Shown: positions 1 through 8,620, counted from the stretch's first letter. The stretch: DNA of 64,000 nt from DYRB01 sp963845265 (GCA_963845265.1 CAWJRN010000022.1:14205-78204); one strand, 5' to 3'. The notes: generated by a model not told the origin, from the sequence alone. Translations and numbers: made by a program.

Positions 1-878
1 TGGGCGGTATGTCCGGCATGGGCGGCATGTCCGGCATGTCCGGCATGGGCGGCATGGGTGGTATGTCCGGCATGGGCGGAATGTCCGGCATGGGCGGCAT
101 GGGTGGTATGTCCGGCATGGGCGGTATGTCCGGCATGGGCGGCATGGGCGGTATGTCCGGCATGTCCGGCATGGGCGGCATGAGTGGTATGTCCGGCATG
201 GGCGGCATGGGCGGCATGAGTGGTATGTCCGGCATGGGCGGCATGGGTCCGGCATGGGCGGTATGTCCGGCATGGGCGGCATGGGCGGTATGTCCGGCAT
301 GGGCGGCATGTCCGGCATGGGCGGCATGGGCGGCATGAGCGGTATGTCCGGCATGGGCGGCATGGGCGGAATGTCCGGCATGGGCGGCATGAGTGGGATG
401 TCCGGCATGGGCGGAATGTCCGGCATGGGCGGAATGTCCGGCATGGGCGGCATGAGTGGTATGTCCGGCATGGGCGGAATGTCCGGCATGGGCGGAATGT
501 CCGGCATGGGCGGAATGTCCGGCATGGGCGGCATGAGTGGCATGTCCGGCTATTTCCAGATCACCCCTGATGGGCAGATCTTCTTCTATCCCGCGACCGG
601 CGGCATGAGTGGCATGTCCGGCATGGGCGGCATGAGTGGGATGTCCGGCATGGGCGGCATGAGTGGGATGTCCGGCATGGGCGGCATGAGTGGGATGTCC
701 GGCATGGGCGGCATGTCGGATGGGCGGCATGTCCGGCATGGGCGGCATGTCCGGCATGGGCGGGATGTCCGGCATGGGCGGCATGGGCGGTATGTCCGGC
801 ATGGGCGGATGTCCGGATGGGCGGATGTCCGGCATGGGCGGGATGTCCGGCATGGGTTGGACCCCCCCGGCGATGTAA
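1..878 (+). pseudogene. Met-Gly tripeptide-repeat protein, start outside window, frame-disrupted
   Basis: The stretch encodes almost nothing but the tripeptides Met-Ser-Gly and Met-Gly-Gly, so Met and Gly each recur every third residue. The coding frame changes twice: near 247 seven bases of the usual unit are missing, and near 715 two bases are missing. A further cluster of three single-base losses near 806-825 cancels out. The only non-repeat block is about 18 residues around 550-603 (core YFQITPDGQIFFYP). The final frame stops at 876-878. The 5' end, including any signal peptide, lies outside the window. It is a clear paralogue of the intact gene at 7574. Slippage, decay or assembly error in the repeat could each explain the breaks; I cannot tell which. 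Function unknown. Confidence 0.75.
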
Positions 879-892
879 TCCCCTTAGCTGTT

Positions 893-931
893 CGAGGCGG
901 AGCCTCGCTATTGCGACACAGGGACGTGTCG
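893..931 (+). terminator. Tandem stem-loops after first Met-Gly repeat gene
   Basis: Two hairpins follow the stop codon. The first has stem CGAGGC/GCCTCG with a GGA loop (893-907). The second has stem CGACAC/GTGTCG with loop AGGGAC (914-931) and is followed by TTTT. The second hairpin recurs almost unchanged (GACAC-AGGGAC-GTGTC) after the paralogue at 8603-8620. A terminator or mRNA-stabilising element is inferred. Confidence 0.5.
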
Positions 932-1064
932 TTTTACCCGGTGATTGACAGGGGTCAGAAGGACGCCCCAGCTGCGACGTCCACATTGGCGTCGGGCAAC
1001 TAGCATCTCCCTTGGACCAATTTGGTCACCCTTTTTAGGACCCGACGGTTTTAGGAGCCGTGGC

Positions 1065-1853
1065 ATGAAAAGAGTAAGCGGCCTTCTCGTTCTCGTCTGC
1101 TTCATCTGGCTGCCAGCGTGGGCAGACGATCAGGCAGCGCCCCCTACCGATTACAACGCGGCTAAGTGGGACCCGATCCACTTCAAGCCGGCTATCGACA
1201 CGGCCACTGACGCCGACTGCCTTGTTTGCCACCAGGAGGTCTTGAAACCGAGTGTCTCGACCCAGTCCCCCGCGGGGGTCACGGCGAGCGAGGCGATGGC
1301 TTGGTACCAGACCCTGGCTACCTATTCCGGCGATCAGGAGACCTTTCATCGGCGTCACGTCGTCACCGATTACGCTAAGCAGGTGATGGATCTGAAGTGC
1401 ACCACCTGCCATCAGGGCAATGATCCGCGGGAGGAGACGGCGAACTCGTCGGCGACCGGCGACCCGACTCTGACCCAGCGCAAGCATGTGGACCCGAACA
1501 TCTGTCTCATGTGCCACGGCACGCACAATGCCGGCATCATGGGCGTTCCGCCAGGTGACTGGCGCGAGGTCGGTTCCATTTTTAGTTTCAATTGCTTGAC
1601 CTGCCATGTGGCCATCCGGACCAATCGTCATCAGGTGAACTACCTCAAGCCCAAGGCCATCGAAGATGCTGGGGCGGCCGAACCGGACGTTTGCTTCGGT
1701 TGTCATGGGGGGCGTGCCTGGTACCGGATATCCTTCCCTTATCCTCGCAACGACTGGCCGGGCGCTGGGGAGGCCGTCCCAGACTGGGCCAAGGAACGCC
1801 CCACCAAGTCCGAGCCCCGATTCTTGACCGGGCTCTCCGAGGCCAAGCCCTAA
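1065..1853 (+). CDS. Pentaheme c-type cytochrome, periplasmic
   Basis: A 262-residue protein with a Sec signal peptide (positively charged start, hydrophobic core, cleavage after the AWA motif near residue 19). It has five CxxCH haem-binding motifs, in order CLVCH, CTTCH, CLMCH, CLTCH and CFGCH. ATG at 1065 is preceded by AGGAG at a 7-base spacing, so I prefer it to upstream in-frame starts. It is the first gene of a five-gene operon and ends 21 bases before the molybdoenzyme gene. By position it is the likely electron-transfer partner of that enzyme, which has no membrane-anchor gene of DmsC type nearby. Electron direction and partner are inferred. I do not recognise the exact cytochrome subfamily. 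Confidence 0.85.
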   Translation: MKRVSGLLVLVCFIWLPAWADDQAAPPTDYNAAKWDPIHFKPAIDTATDADCLVCHQEVLKPSVSTQSPAGVTASEAMAWYQTLATYSGDQETFHRRHVVTDYAKQVMDLKCTTCHQGNDPREETANSSATGDPTLTQRKHVDPNICLMCHGTHNAGIMGVPPGDWREVGSIFSFNCLTCHVAIRTNRHQVNYLKPKAIEDAGAAEPDVCFGCHGGRAWYRISFPYPRNDWPGAGEAVPDWAKERPTKSEPRFLTGLSEAKP

Positions 1854-1874
1854 TCTGCTCAAGGGTAGACAACG

Positions 1875-4464
1875 ATGACCGATTCAAAAGACAAGACTTC
1901 CCTTGAGGCGCGCCTGAACCTGACACGGCGCGATTTCCTCAAGACCAGTGCGGCTGGGGCCGGAGCCCTGGCCCTGGGCACCGGGGGTTTGGTGCGCACC
2001 AAGGACGCCGAGGCATTTGCCTACGAGCCCTATCCGCGTGACGACGACCTGACTACCGTCGTGACCAGTTGCGCTCACAACTGCGGTTCCCGACACATGC
2101 TGGTGGCCCACAAGAAGGGCGACGTCATCGTGCGTCTGTCCACCGACGATGGGCGCTATCAGGCCGACGGGGCCTTCGGTAAGGACACCGAGGAGGAGCC
2201 GCAACTGCGCGCCTGTCTGCGCGGGCGCTCCTACCGTCAGCGCCTCTATTCGCCGGAGCGCTTGCTCTACCCGATGATGCGTGTCGGCAAGCGGGGGGAG
2301 GGCAAGTTCAAGCGTGTGAGTTGGGACGAGGCCCTGGACCACGTCTCCACCAAGATGATCGAGATCAAGGAGAAATACGGCTCGCAGGCCTTGGTGGATC
2401 AGAGCTACGCTGGAGCTTCGTACGGCGTGTTGCACAAGTCCGACCAGATCGAGGGCCTGTTGGGGCGCTTCCTCGGCATGTTCGGTTGCCGCACTAACTC
2501 CTGGTCCGTGCCCTCTTATCAGGCGACCACGACGAGTTCGCGTTGGACCTTCGGCACCATCGAGGACGGCAACGAAGACGACGCCTTCGCCCACTCCAGG
2601 CTGATCATCATGTGGGGCTGGAATCCGGCCTACACCTTCCATGGGGGCAACACCTTCTATTACATGCGTCTGGCCAAGCAACGCGGGTGCAAGTTCGTCC
2701 TGGTCGACCCCCAGTACACCGATTCGGCTGCCGTCTACGATGCGTGGTGGATCCCCATTAAGCCCAACACCGACGCCGCCATGATGGCCGGCATGGCCCA
2801 TTACATCTTCGCCAACAACCTCCAGGATCAGGGCTTCATCAATCAGTTCTGTTTCGGGATGGACGCGGGCACCATGCCAGACTGGGCTGATCGTAGCGTC
2901 AACGGGACCGAGAACTTCAAGGACTACATCCTTGGCAAGTACGACGGCACTCCCAAGACACCGGAGTGGGCGGCGGAGATCTGTGGCGTCTCCGCGGACG
3001 ACATCATCAAGCTCGCCGACATGTATGCCACCACCAAGCCAGCTGCGCTGAAGGCATCCTGGGCTCCGGGGCGCAACGCCTACGGAGAGCAGTACAGTCG
3101 CATGGGGGCTGCCTTGCAGGCCATGACCGGCAACATCGGGGTCCTCGGCGGCTGCGCCGAGGGTGTCGGCAAGGCCTGGCATGCCGAGGCGGTGGCCTAC
3201 CCTTACGATCAATATGCCAATATCTGGTTCGCCTCGATCAAGTCGGATCGTTGGGCGCATATCGTTCTCAACTATCCGAACGTGACACGCGAGGAGGCCG
3301 GGCTCTGGCCGCGCAACGACGACCTCGACGGGGTGGTGCCCAACATCAAGGGCATCTTCTGGCAAGGGTCGAACTGGTTCAACCAGCTCACCAACATCAA
3401 TAAAGAAATCGCGGCGATCGAAAAGCTGGAGTTGGTGGTCTGCATGGATTCCACCATCACCACCTCAGGGCTCTATGCGGATGTGTTGCTCCCGGTGGCG
3501 ACCCACTTCGAGCGTCACGACACGGCCCTGCCCTGGTACAAGGGGCACTACTACATCCACCGCCCCAAGGTCATCGAGCCCATGGGCGAGTCCAAGACGG
3601 ACTTCCAGATCTTCACCGAACTGGCCTATCGCATCGGCCACAAGACCGGGGTCGGCGACTACTTCGGAAAGACCTACAACCCGAAGGCGGATCGCAGCTA
3701 TTTCCTGAACAACGAGGCGGTGGACGAGGCCTACCTGCGCGAGTGGTGGGAGGGCAAGGTGATGCATCACCAGCACATCGCCATGAGTTGGGAAGACTTC
3801 AAGCGCCATGGCGTCTATAAGGTCAAGCTCGACCAGCCCCACGTTGGCTTCCGCGACCAGATCGAGAAGGGTGTGCCCTTCGCAGACCCCCTCTGGCAAG
3901 ATCGAGATCTTGTGCTCCGAGTTGGCCAATATTGCCGACTGGAAGAAGACGAAATACGGCTACCACATCCCCTCGATTCCGAAGTGGATCGAACCCTGGG
4001 AGTCGCTAAACAGCCCGAAGACCAAGGAGCACCCCTTCCATCTGATCTCGCCGCACCCACGCTGGCGTACACACTCGATCTTCAATAACTGCGCCTGGCT
4101 GCGTGAGACCTACGAGCAGGAGGTGACCGTCAACGCCTCGGATGCCAAGCGCTTGGGCCTTAAAACCGGCGACACGGTCGAGTTGTGGAACGATCGGGGC
4201 AGGGTGGTGGTGCCGGTCTACGTCACCGAGCGCTGTATGCCCGGTGTCTTGGTCCTGCATGAGGGTGCTTGGCTGGACCTCGACGAAAACGGGGTGGATC
4301 GATCCGGTAATCCGGACATGCTGACCCTGGACGCGCCGAGTCCGGCCGGGGCATTTGCCTACAACACCGTGCTGTGCAACATCGCCAAGACCGATCTGGC
4401 GCACCGCCCGGGGTGGGACGAGCTGGCCAAGGCGCGCTCCCACGTGTTCCGCCGTGAGCTGTGA
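1875..4464 (+). CDS. Tat-exported molybdopterin oxidoreductase, DMSO reductase family (frameshift near 3890)
   Basis: Catalytic subunit of the DmsA-like branch of bis-MGD enzymes, 862 residues if one extra base is removed. A twin-arginine signal (LTRRDFLK, near residue 17) predicts folded export. The N-terminal Fe-S binding region reads C66-x3-C70-x3-H74 with C114 in an ACLRGRSYR segment; family members such as DmsA have Cys at the third position. Domain landmarks include the PQYTDSA nucleotide-binding segment, YADVLLPVATHFER, and a C-terminal molydopterin dinucleotide-binding domain starting after PSGKIEI. The frame breaks at the C5 run 3887-3891; dropping one C restores PSGKIEI and joins both halves, so a sequence error is likely. 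The substrate cannot be read from sequence: S- or N-oxides, sulfur oxyanions and others are possible. Confidence 0.85.
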
Positions 4465-4484
4465 TGGCCTCTGAGGATATGACC

Positions 4485-5204
4485 ATGGCTGATACCAACG
4501 ACAAAGAGAAGATCAAAGAGGCCGTTGCGCGGAAGAAGAAGGCGGTCTATACCCCGGTCGTCCCGGAGGTGCAGCTCGGCTTCGTCCACAACAACGTCGA
4601 CTGCATCGGTTGCCGTGCGTGCGAGATTGCCTGCAAAGACAAGAACGGTCTCATGCCCGGGCCGCGCTTCCGCCGCGTGCAATACATTGAGGGCGGGACT
4701 TATCCCGACGTCTACGCCTACAAGGTCAACCTGTCCTGCAACCACTGCGCCGAGCCGGCTTGCCTGCCCACCTGTCCCACCGGGGCCATCTGGAAGCGCA
4801 AGGACAACGGCATCGTCGATATCGACTCGACGCTGTGCATCGGCTGTCGGCGTTGTGAGGCGGCTTGTCCTTACGGGGCGCCTCAGTTCATCCCCGAGCT
4901 CAATATCGTCGGGAAGTGCAATCTGTGTGTGGACGAGATCGATGCCGGTCGTAAGCCCTACTGTGTCATGGCTTGTATGATGCGCACCCTGGACGTGGGT
5001 CCCATCAGCGAGTTGCGCGAGAACACCTACTTCACCAAGGCCATCGGGCCCCAGGAGACCCCGGTTCGAGCGGTGAAGAACTTCGCCAACCCGGAGCTGA
5101 CGAATCCGTCCATCGTCTTTGTTGCGCACAGTAAGGGCGTGCCAGACTCCGCCCCTGCCTCGTCCGGTACGCCGCCATCAGCGAGCGGCGAGGTGGATAA
5201 ATGA
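4485..5204 (+). CDS. Four-[4Fe-4S] ferredoxin subunit (DmsB-like)
   Basis: Electron-transfer subunit of the preceding molybdoenzyme, 239 residues. Four cysteine clusters are visible in DmsB/NrfC order: CIGCRACEIAC, CNHCAEPACLPTCP, CIGCRRCEAACP and CNLC followed by CVMAC. There is no signal peptide; such subunits are normally co-exported with their Tat-bearing partner. ATG at 4485 has GAGGA at 4473-4477 (7-base spacing). Upstream in-frame starts, including ATG 4464 overlapping the previous stop, are possible but lack as good a site. The 3' end overlaps the chaperone gene by four bases (ATGA). Confidence 0.88.
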   Translation: MADTNDKEKIKEAVARKKKAVYTPVVPEVQLGFVHNNVDCIGCRACEIACKDKNGLMPGPRFRRVQYIEGGTYPDVYAYKVNLSCNHCAEPACLPTCPTGAIWKRKDNGIVDIDSTLCIGCRRCEAACPYGAPQFIPELNIVGKCNLCVDEIDAGRKPYCVMACMMRTLDVGPISELRENTYFTKAIGPQETPVRAVKNFANPELTNPSIVFVAHSKGVPDSAPASSGTPPSASGEVDK

Positions 5205-6004
5205 GTGCCCGCTTGGACATGGGCGATGCGGGGCCGGGTGGCGGTGACGGCAGCGACGGGGCAGTGAGACTGTTCCGCGTTGCCGCTGCAGATGACCTGC
5301 GCCTCCTCGCTGCGCTGCACGACCGCGAGCTCGACTCGGCGCGTCTGATGGCCTTGTGGCAAGAGTGCTACGAGGATTTCCTTGGGCTGCGGCTGGTCGG
5401 TGAGCCGGGGCGGCGAGCGCTCGCTCTGCTGCGCGAAGGGCTCACCGACATCCCTGCCAGTCTCGGGGCGGAGAGCCTGGACCGACTCGCTGCGGATTAT
5501 GCCGATATCTACCTGACCCACGGCCTGCGCGCCTCGCCCTATGAATCGGTCTGGCTCGACGAGGAAAGTCTGGTCATGCAGGCCCCGATGTTCGATGTGC
5601 GGGGCTGGTATGCCCGCCATGGCCTAGTCGTTCCAGACTGGCGGGAGCGCAACGACGACCACCTGGTCCACCAGTTGCAGTTTCTGGCTCACCTACTCGC
5701 GCCGGACGAGGGGGAAGGGGCGGATCTGGCGGAGGTCGCCCGCTTCCTCGACGACCATCTGTTGTTGTGGATCGATCGCTTCTCAGAACGGGTTGCCGCG
5801 CGCTGCCAGACACGGTTTTATGCCGGGCTGGCCCTGCTCACCGCAGCCTGGTTGGACGAGTTGCGCGAGATCCTGGTGGATCTGGCACAGGCTCCGCGCC
5901 TGACCGCCGAGGAGATCGAGGCGCGCCGACGGCCGCGTCCGGCGATGTCCGTTGCGGTCCCACCGCCGAGCGCCTTTGTTCCGGGTTCGGGCCCGGTCTG
6001 GTAG
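5201..6004 (+). CDS. TorD/DmsD-family molybdoenzyme maturation chaperone
   Basis: A 267-residue cytoplasmic protein expected to bind the Tat signal of the molybdoenzyme and guard cofactor insertion. It is all-helical, with family hallmarks ADYADIYL, the SPYESVWLDEE segment and the VPDWRERNDDHL region, in which the E-x2-DH pattern is the TorD signature. The ATG overlaps the stop of the ferredoxin gene (ATGA), indicating translational coupling. The N-terminal 20 residues are Gly-rich and the C-terminal 40 are probably disordered. It supports assembly of a genuine bis-MGD enzyme at this locus. Confidence 0.85.
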   Translation: MSARLDMGDAGPGGGDGSDGAVRLFRVAAADDLRLLAALHDRELDSARLMALWQECYEDFLGLRLVGEPGRRALALLREGLTDIPASLGAESLDRLAADYADIYLTHGLRASPYESVWLDEESLVMQAPMFDVRGWYARHGLVVPDWRERNDDHLVHQLQFLAHLLAPDEGEGADLAEVARFLDDHLLLWIDRFSERVAARCQTRFYAGLALLTAAWLDELREILVDLAQAPRLTAEEIEARRRPRPAMSVAVPPPSAFVPGSGPVW

Positions 6005-6010
6005 CAGTCC

Positions 6011-7087
6011 GTGGATGTATCGGGGCCGCCTCGCTTCGGGTTGGACTTGGACCCCGGCGAGGTGCTGGTCCCGGAGGTCGTTGCCGACCGCTGTGTTCAC
6101 TCCCACCTGGAACAGGCAACCTGCCGTGCCTGCGTGGATGCCTGTCCGCGCGGGGCCTTCGTGCTCGACGACGAACGCCTGGGAATAGCCACTGCCCGCT
6201 GTGACGCTTGCGGGCTTTGCGTCCCTGCCTGTCCACAAGGTGCCGTGCTCTCGCTCTTATCCCCGGTGACCTACCAGGTCGACGGGACATCCGTCGCCTT
6301 TGCCGCTTGCCAGGTTGCCCGTTCGGGTATTGGCGAACCTGGGGTCTTGCCCTGTCTGCATGCCCTTGGGCTTCGGCAGTTGCTGGCGCTGCGCCACGCA
6401 GGCGCGACCCGTCTGGCCCTGACGCGTGGTGATTGTCGCACCTGTCCGAGGGGGGCTGTGACGCCCATCGATACCCACCTGGATGCGGCCCGGCAGATTC
6501 TGGAAAGCCGTGGTTTGGCTCCCCTGACTCCCGTGTTTGTCGATGCTGAGGCCTGGGCGCGCGCCCGCGAGGCCGCGGCCCACCAGCCCAGTCAGGGACT
6601 CGACCGGCGGGCCTTTTTTAGGCGCGCGCGGGATGTGGCGGTGGAGCAGGTGGTCCGCCGGTCAGACGAGAACCCCCGACCTGGCGACGCTGCAGCGAGC
6701 ACTGGGCCTGGGCGCTTGTTCCCGACCACAGCTCCCGGGCAGCTTGTCCCCTTTGTGCCGGACATCGATCCGCGGTTGTGTTCGGGCTGCGACGCCTGCG
6801 CCCGCCTGTGTCCAGAGGGCGCCATTCAGGTGGAGGCGAATGCCTACCGTCTGGAACCCGACGCCTGCACTGGGTGTTTGATCTGCGTGGATGTCTGCAC
6901 GGAGGATGCGGTGCGCGTCAGCGTCCTTTCGGTTCCTTCCTGCACCGAGGTCCTGTTGCATCCGGGGCGTTGTGGCGCCTGCGGGGTGCTGTTCCATTCC
7001 CCAAGGTTGGATGCGAGCGCCACGGGCCTATGCCCCATCTGTGCGGTGACCGGTCACCATCGTCGGCTCTTCCAAGTGCTGAGTTGA
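6011..7087 (+). CDS. Polyferredoxin with four [4Fe-4S] motifs and a C-terminal CxxC pair
   Basis: A 358-residue NapF/ferredoxin-like protein with two separated cluster pairs. The N-terminal pair is CRACVDACP and CDACGLCVPACP; the C-terminal pair is CSGCDACARLCP and CTGCLICVDVC. A CGAC ... CPIC arrangement at the end may form a zinc-ribbon-like or rubredoxin-like site. A CQVAR/CLHAL/CRTCP middle region resembles the CoxG/HdrA-type insertions seen in such ferredoxins, but this is uncertain. No signal peptide is seen. Translation starts at GTG 6011, six bases after the chaperone stop. It is the last gene of the operon. Its role is probably cytoplasmic electron transfer or assembly; the exact partner is unknown. 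Confidence 0.78.
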   Translation: MDVSGPPRFGLDLDPGEVLVPEVVADRCVHSHLEQATCRACVDACPRGAFVLDDERLGIATARCDACGLCVPACPQGAVLSLLSPVTYQVDGTSVAFAACQVARSGIGEPGVLPCLHALGLRQLLALRHAGATRLALTRGDCRTCPRGAVTPIDTHLDAARQILESRGLAPLTPVFVDAEAWARAREAAAHQPSQGLDRRAFFRRARDVAVEQVVRRSDENPRPGDAAASTGPGRLFPTTAPGQLVPFVPDIDPRLCSGCDACARLCPEGAIQVEANAYRLEPDACTGCLICVDVCTEDAVRVSVLSVPSCTEVLLHPGRCGACGVLFHSPRLDASATGLCPICAVTGHHRRLFQVLS

Positions 7088-7206
7088 GCTGCGGTATTCG
7101 CTTGGCCGGGTTTGGCACGTCTGTCGCTTCGGCAGGGGGGTGACAGATTGGCAGTACAGATAAGCCCTGTTGGCTCGGGCTCCGGGCTCGTGAGGACTCT
7201 GTCTGG

Positions 7207-7223
7207 CCTGCCAAACTGGCAGG
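7207..7223 (+). terminator. Stem-loop downstream of the molybdoenzyme operon
   Basis: Perfect 7-bp inverted repeat CCTGCCA/TGGCAGG with a 3-base loop, 120 bp after the polyferredoxin stop. No U-run follows, so it is a weak terminator candidate. The rest of 7088-7502 shows no credible gene. Confidence 0.35.
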
Positions 7224-7502
7224 TCGCGGGGGCGGGGGACCGACCGATTATTGAGGGCGGCGTGTCGGGGAGGGGCGTTTGGGTTGGCCCCTGTCGATCC
7301 TCCCAGCTCGGTGCGACGTGAGGCGAGCCATCGCCGACATGTCCAGAGCATGTGCTTGGAGCATTCCTCTGGGATCCAGGTAATCAACGGGTTATGGGTG
7401 TTCGGTCTGGTGGGGCTTCCAGGCCGTTGCGGTGCCCGGGTCCGAGTGAGTGCCCCTCGGCTGACGTCGGCGACGGCGCTTCGGTGGGTCTCTCCTGGTT
7501 GG

Positions 7503-7519
7503 TTGGCCCGGTATTTGCA
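7503..7519 (+). promoter_or_regulatory. Near-consensus sigma-54 (RpoN) -24/-12 promoter
   Basis: TTGGCCCGGTATTTGCA matches the RpoN consensus YTGGCACGrNNNTTGCW at all fixed positions except one (C for A). The invariant GG (7505-7506) and GC (7517-7518) are separated by exactly ten bases. A start site near 7530 would give a leader of about 44 bases ending in GAGGA (7560-7564) before ATG 7574. It predicts activator-dependent expression of the Met-Gly repeat gene. No such site was found before the operon at 1065. Confidence 0.6.
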
Positions 7520-7573
7520 TTACTAGCTTTGGCTGTTGCCAGAACAAATCACCAAAATTGAGGACTCTCCACA

Positions 7574-8572
7574 ATGCACATGAATAAGATTGCGATCGCT
7601 CTTGGTTTGGCCTTTGCTGCTTCCAGCGCTCTGGCTATGAACGGCATGTCCGGTATGGGCGGCATGGGCGGTATGTCCGGCATGTCCGGTATGTCCGGCA
7701 TGTCCGGTATGGGCGGCATGGGCGGTATGTCCGGCATGTCCGGTATGGGCGGCATGGGCGGTATGTCCGGTATGGGCGGCATGGGCGGCATGTCCGGTAT
7801 GTCCGGTATGGGCGGCATGGGCGGTATGTCCGGCATGTCCGGTATGGGCGGTATGTCCGGCATGGGCGGCATGGGCGGCATGGGCGGTATGTCCGGCATG
7901 TCCGGTATGGGCGGCATGGGCGGTATGTCCGGCATGTCCGGTATGGGCGGCATGGGCGGTATGTCCGGCATGTCCGGTATGGGCGGCATGGGCGGCATGG
8001 GCGGTATGTCCGGCATGTCCGGTATGGGCGGCATGGGCGGTATGTCCGGCATGTCCGGTATGGGCGGCATGGGCGGTATGTCCGGCATGGGCGGCATGGG
8101 CGGCATGTCCGGTATGGGCGGCATGGGCGGCATGTCCGGCATGTCCGGTATGGGCGGCATGGGCGGCATGTGTGGTATGTCCGGCATGGGCGGCATGGGC
8201 GGTATGTCCGGCATGGGCGGTATGTCCGGCATGGGCGGTATGTCCGGCATGGGCGGTATGTCCGGCATGGGCGGCATGGGCGGTATGTCCGGCATGTCCG
8301 GCATGGGCGGTATGTCCGGCATGGGCGGCATGGGCGGCATGTCCGGCATGTCCGGTATGGGCGGCATGGGCGGTATGTCCGGCATGTCCGGTATGGGCGG
8401 CATGGGCGGCATGTCTGGTATGTCCGGCATGGGCGGCATGGGCGGCATGAGTGGTATGTCCGGCATGGGCGGCATGGGCGGCATGTCTGGTATGTCCGGC
8501 ATGGGCGGCATGTCTGGTATGTCCGGCATGGGCGGCATGTCTGGCATGGGCGGCATGCGCGGCATGCGCTAA
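7574..8572 (+). CDS. Secreted Met-(Ser/Gly)-Gly tripeptide-repeat protein
   Basis: A 332-residue protein with a signal peptide (MNKIAIALGLAFAASSALA) followed by some 310 residues made only of Met-Ser-Gly and Met-Gly-Gly units, ending MRGMR. Met therefore occupies every third position and Gly every third position, as in collagen-like or polyglycine-II geometry. The only clear substitution inside the array is one Ser-to-Cys near residue 200 (tgt at 8171), and two Arg occur at the very end. Start: ATG 7574 (or ATG 7580, in frame) after GAGGA. Known comparisons are Met-rich copper-binding segments and the Gly-rich, signal-peptide-bearing sulfur globule proteins of purple sulfur bacteria. Neither is shown here. 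Function unknown. Confidence 0.85.
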   Translation: MHMNKIAIALGLAFAASSALAMNGMSGMGGMGGMSGMSGMSGMSGMGGMGGMSGMSGMGGMGGMSGMGGMGGMSGMSGMGGMGGMSGMSGMGGMSGMGGMGGMGGMSGMSGMGGMGGMSGMSGMGGMGGMSGMSGMGGMGGMGGMSGMSGMGGMGGMSGMSGMGGMGGMSGMGGMGGMSGMGGMGGMSGMSGMGGMGGMCGMSGMGGMGGMSGMGGMSGMGGMSGMGGMSGMGGMGGMSGMSGMGGMSGMGGMGGMSGMSGMGGMGGMSGMSGMGGMGGMSGMSGMGGMGGMSGMSGMGGMGGMSGMSGMGGMSGMSGMGGMSGMGGMRGMR

Positions 8573-8582
8573 GGGCTCTACT

Positions 8583-8620
8583 CAGGCCTCAGGGCCTGTC
8601 CGTGACACAGGGACGTGTCA
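8583..8620 (+). terminator. Tandem stem-loops after second Met-Gly repeat gene
   Basis: Hairpin one: CAGGCC/GGCCTG with loop TCAG (8583-8598). Hairpin two: TGACAC/GTGTCA with loop AGGGAC (8603-8620). The second matches the one after the first repeat gene (914-931), the first does not. Likely terminator or 3' stabiliser; no long U-run. Confidence 0.5.

Noticed and set aside
220..570. Alternative-frame repeat peptides (VRHGRHGR, CPAWAAWAV)
   Set aside because: Other-frame readings of the same tripeptide repeat; they run open only because the repeat lacks stops.
1884..3365. 493-codon minus-strand frame opposite the molybdoenzyme
   Set aside because: Chance antisense frame in GC-rich DNA; no family features, and the plus strand is unambiguous.
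7549..8565. 338-codon minus-strand frame reading (MPPMPDIPD)-like repeats opposite the Met-Gly gene
   Set aside because: It is the automatic antisense reading of a GC-rich 9-bp repeat; no ribosome site or signal peptide, while the plus frame has promoter, RBS, signal peptide and terminator.
7600..8570. CRISPR-like array appearance
   Set aside because: The short period (9 bp multiples) without unique spacers is a coding repeat, not repeats separated by distinct spacers.
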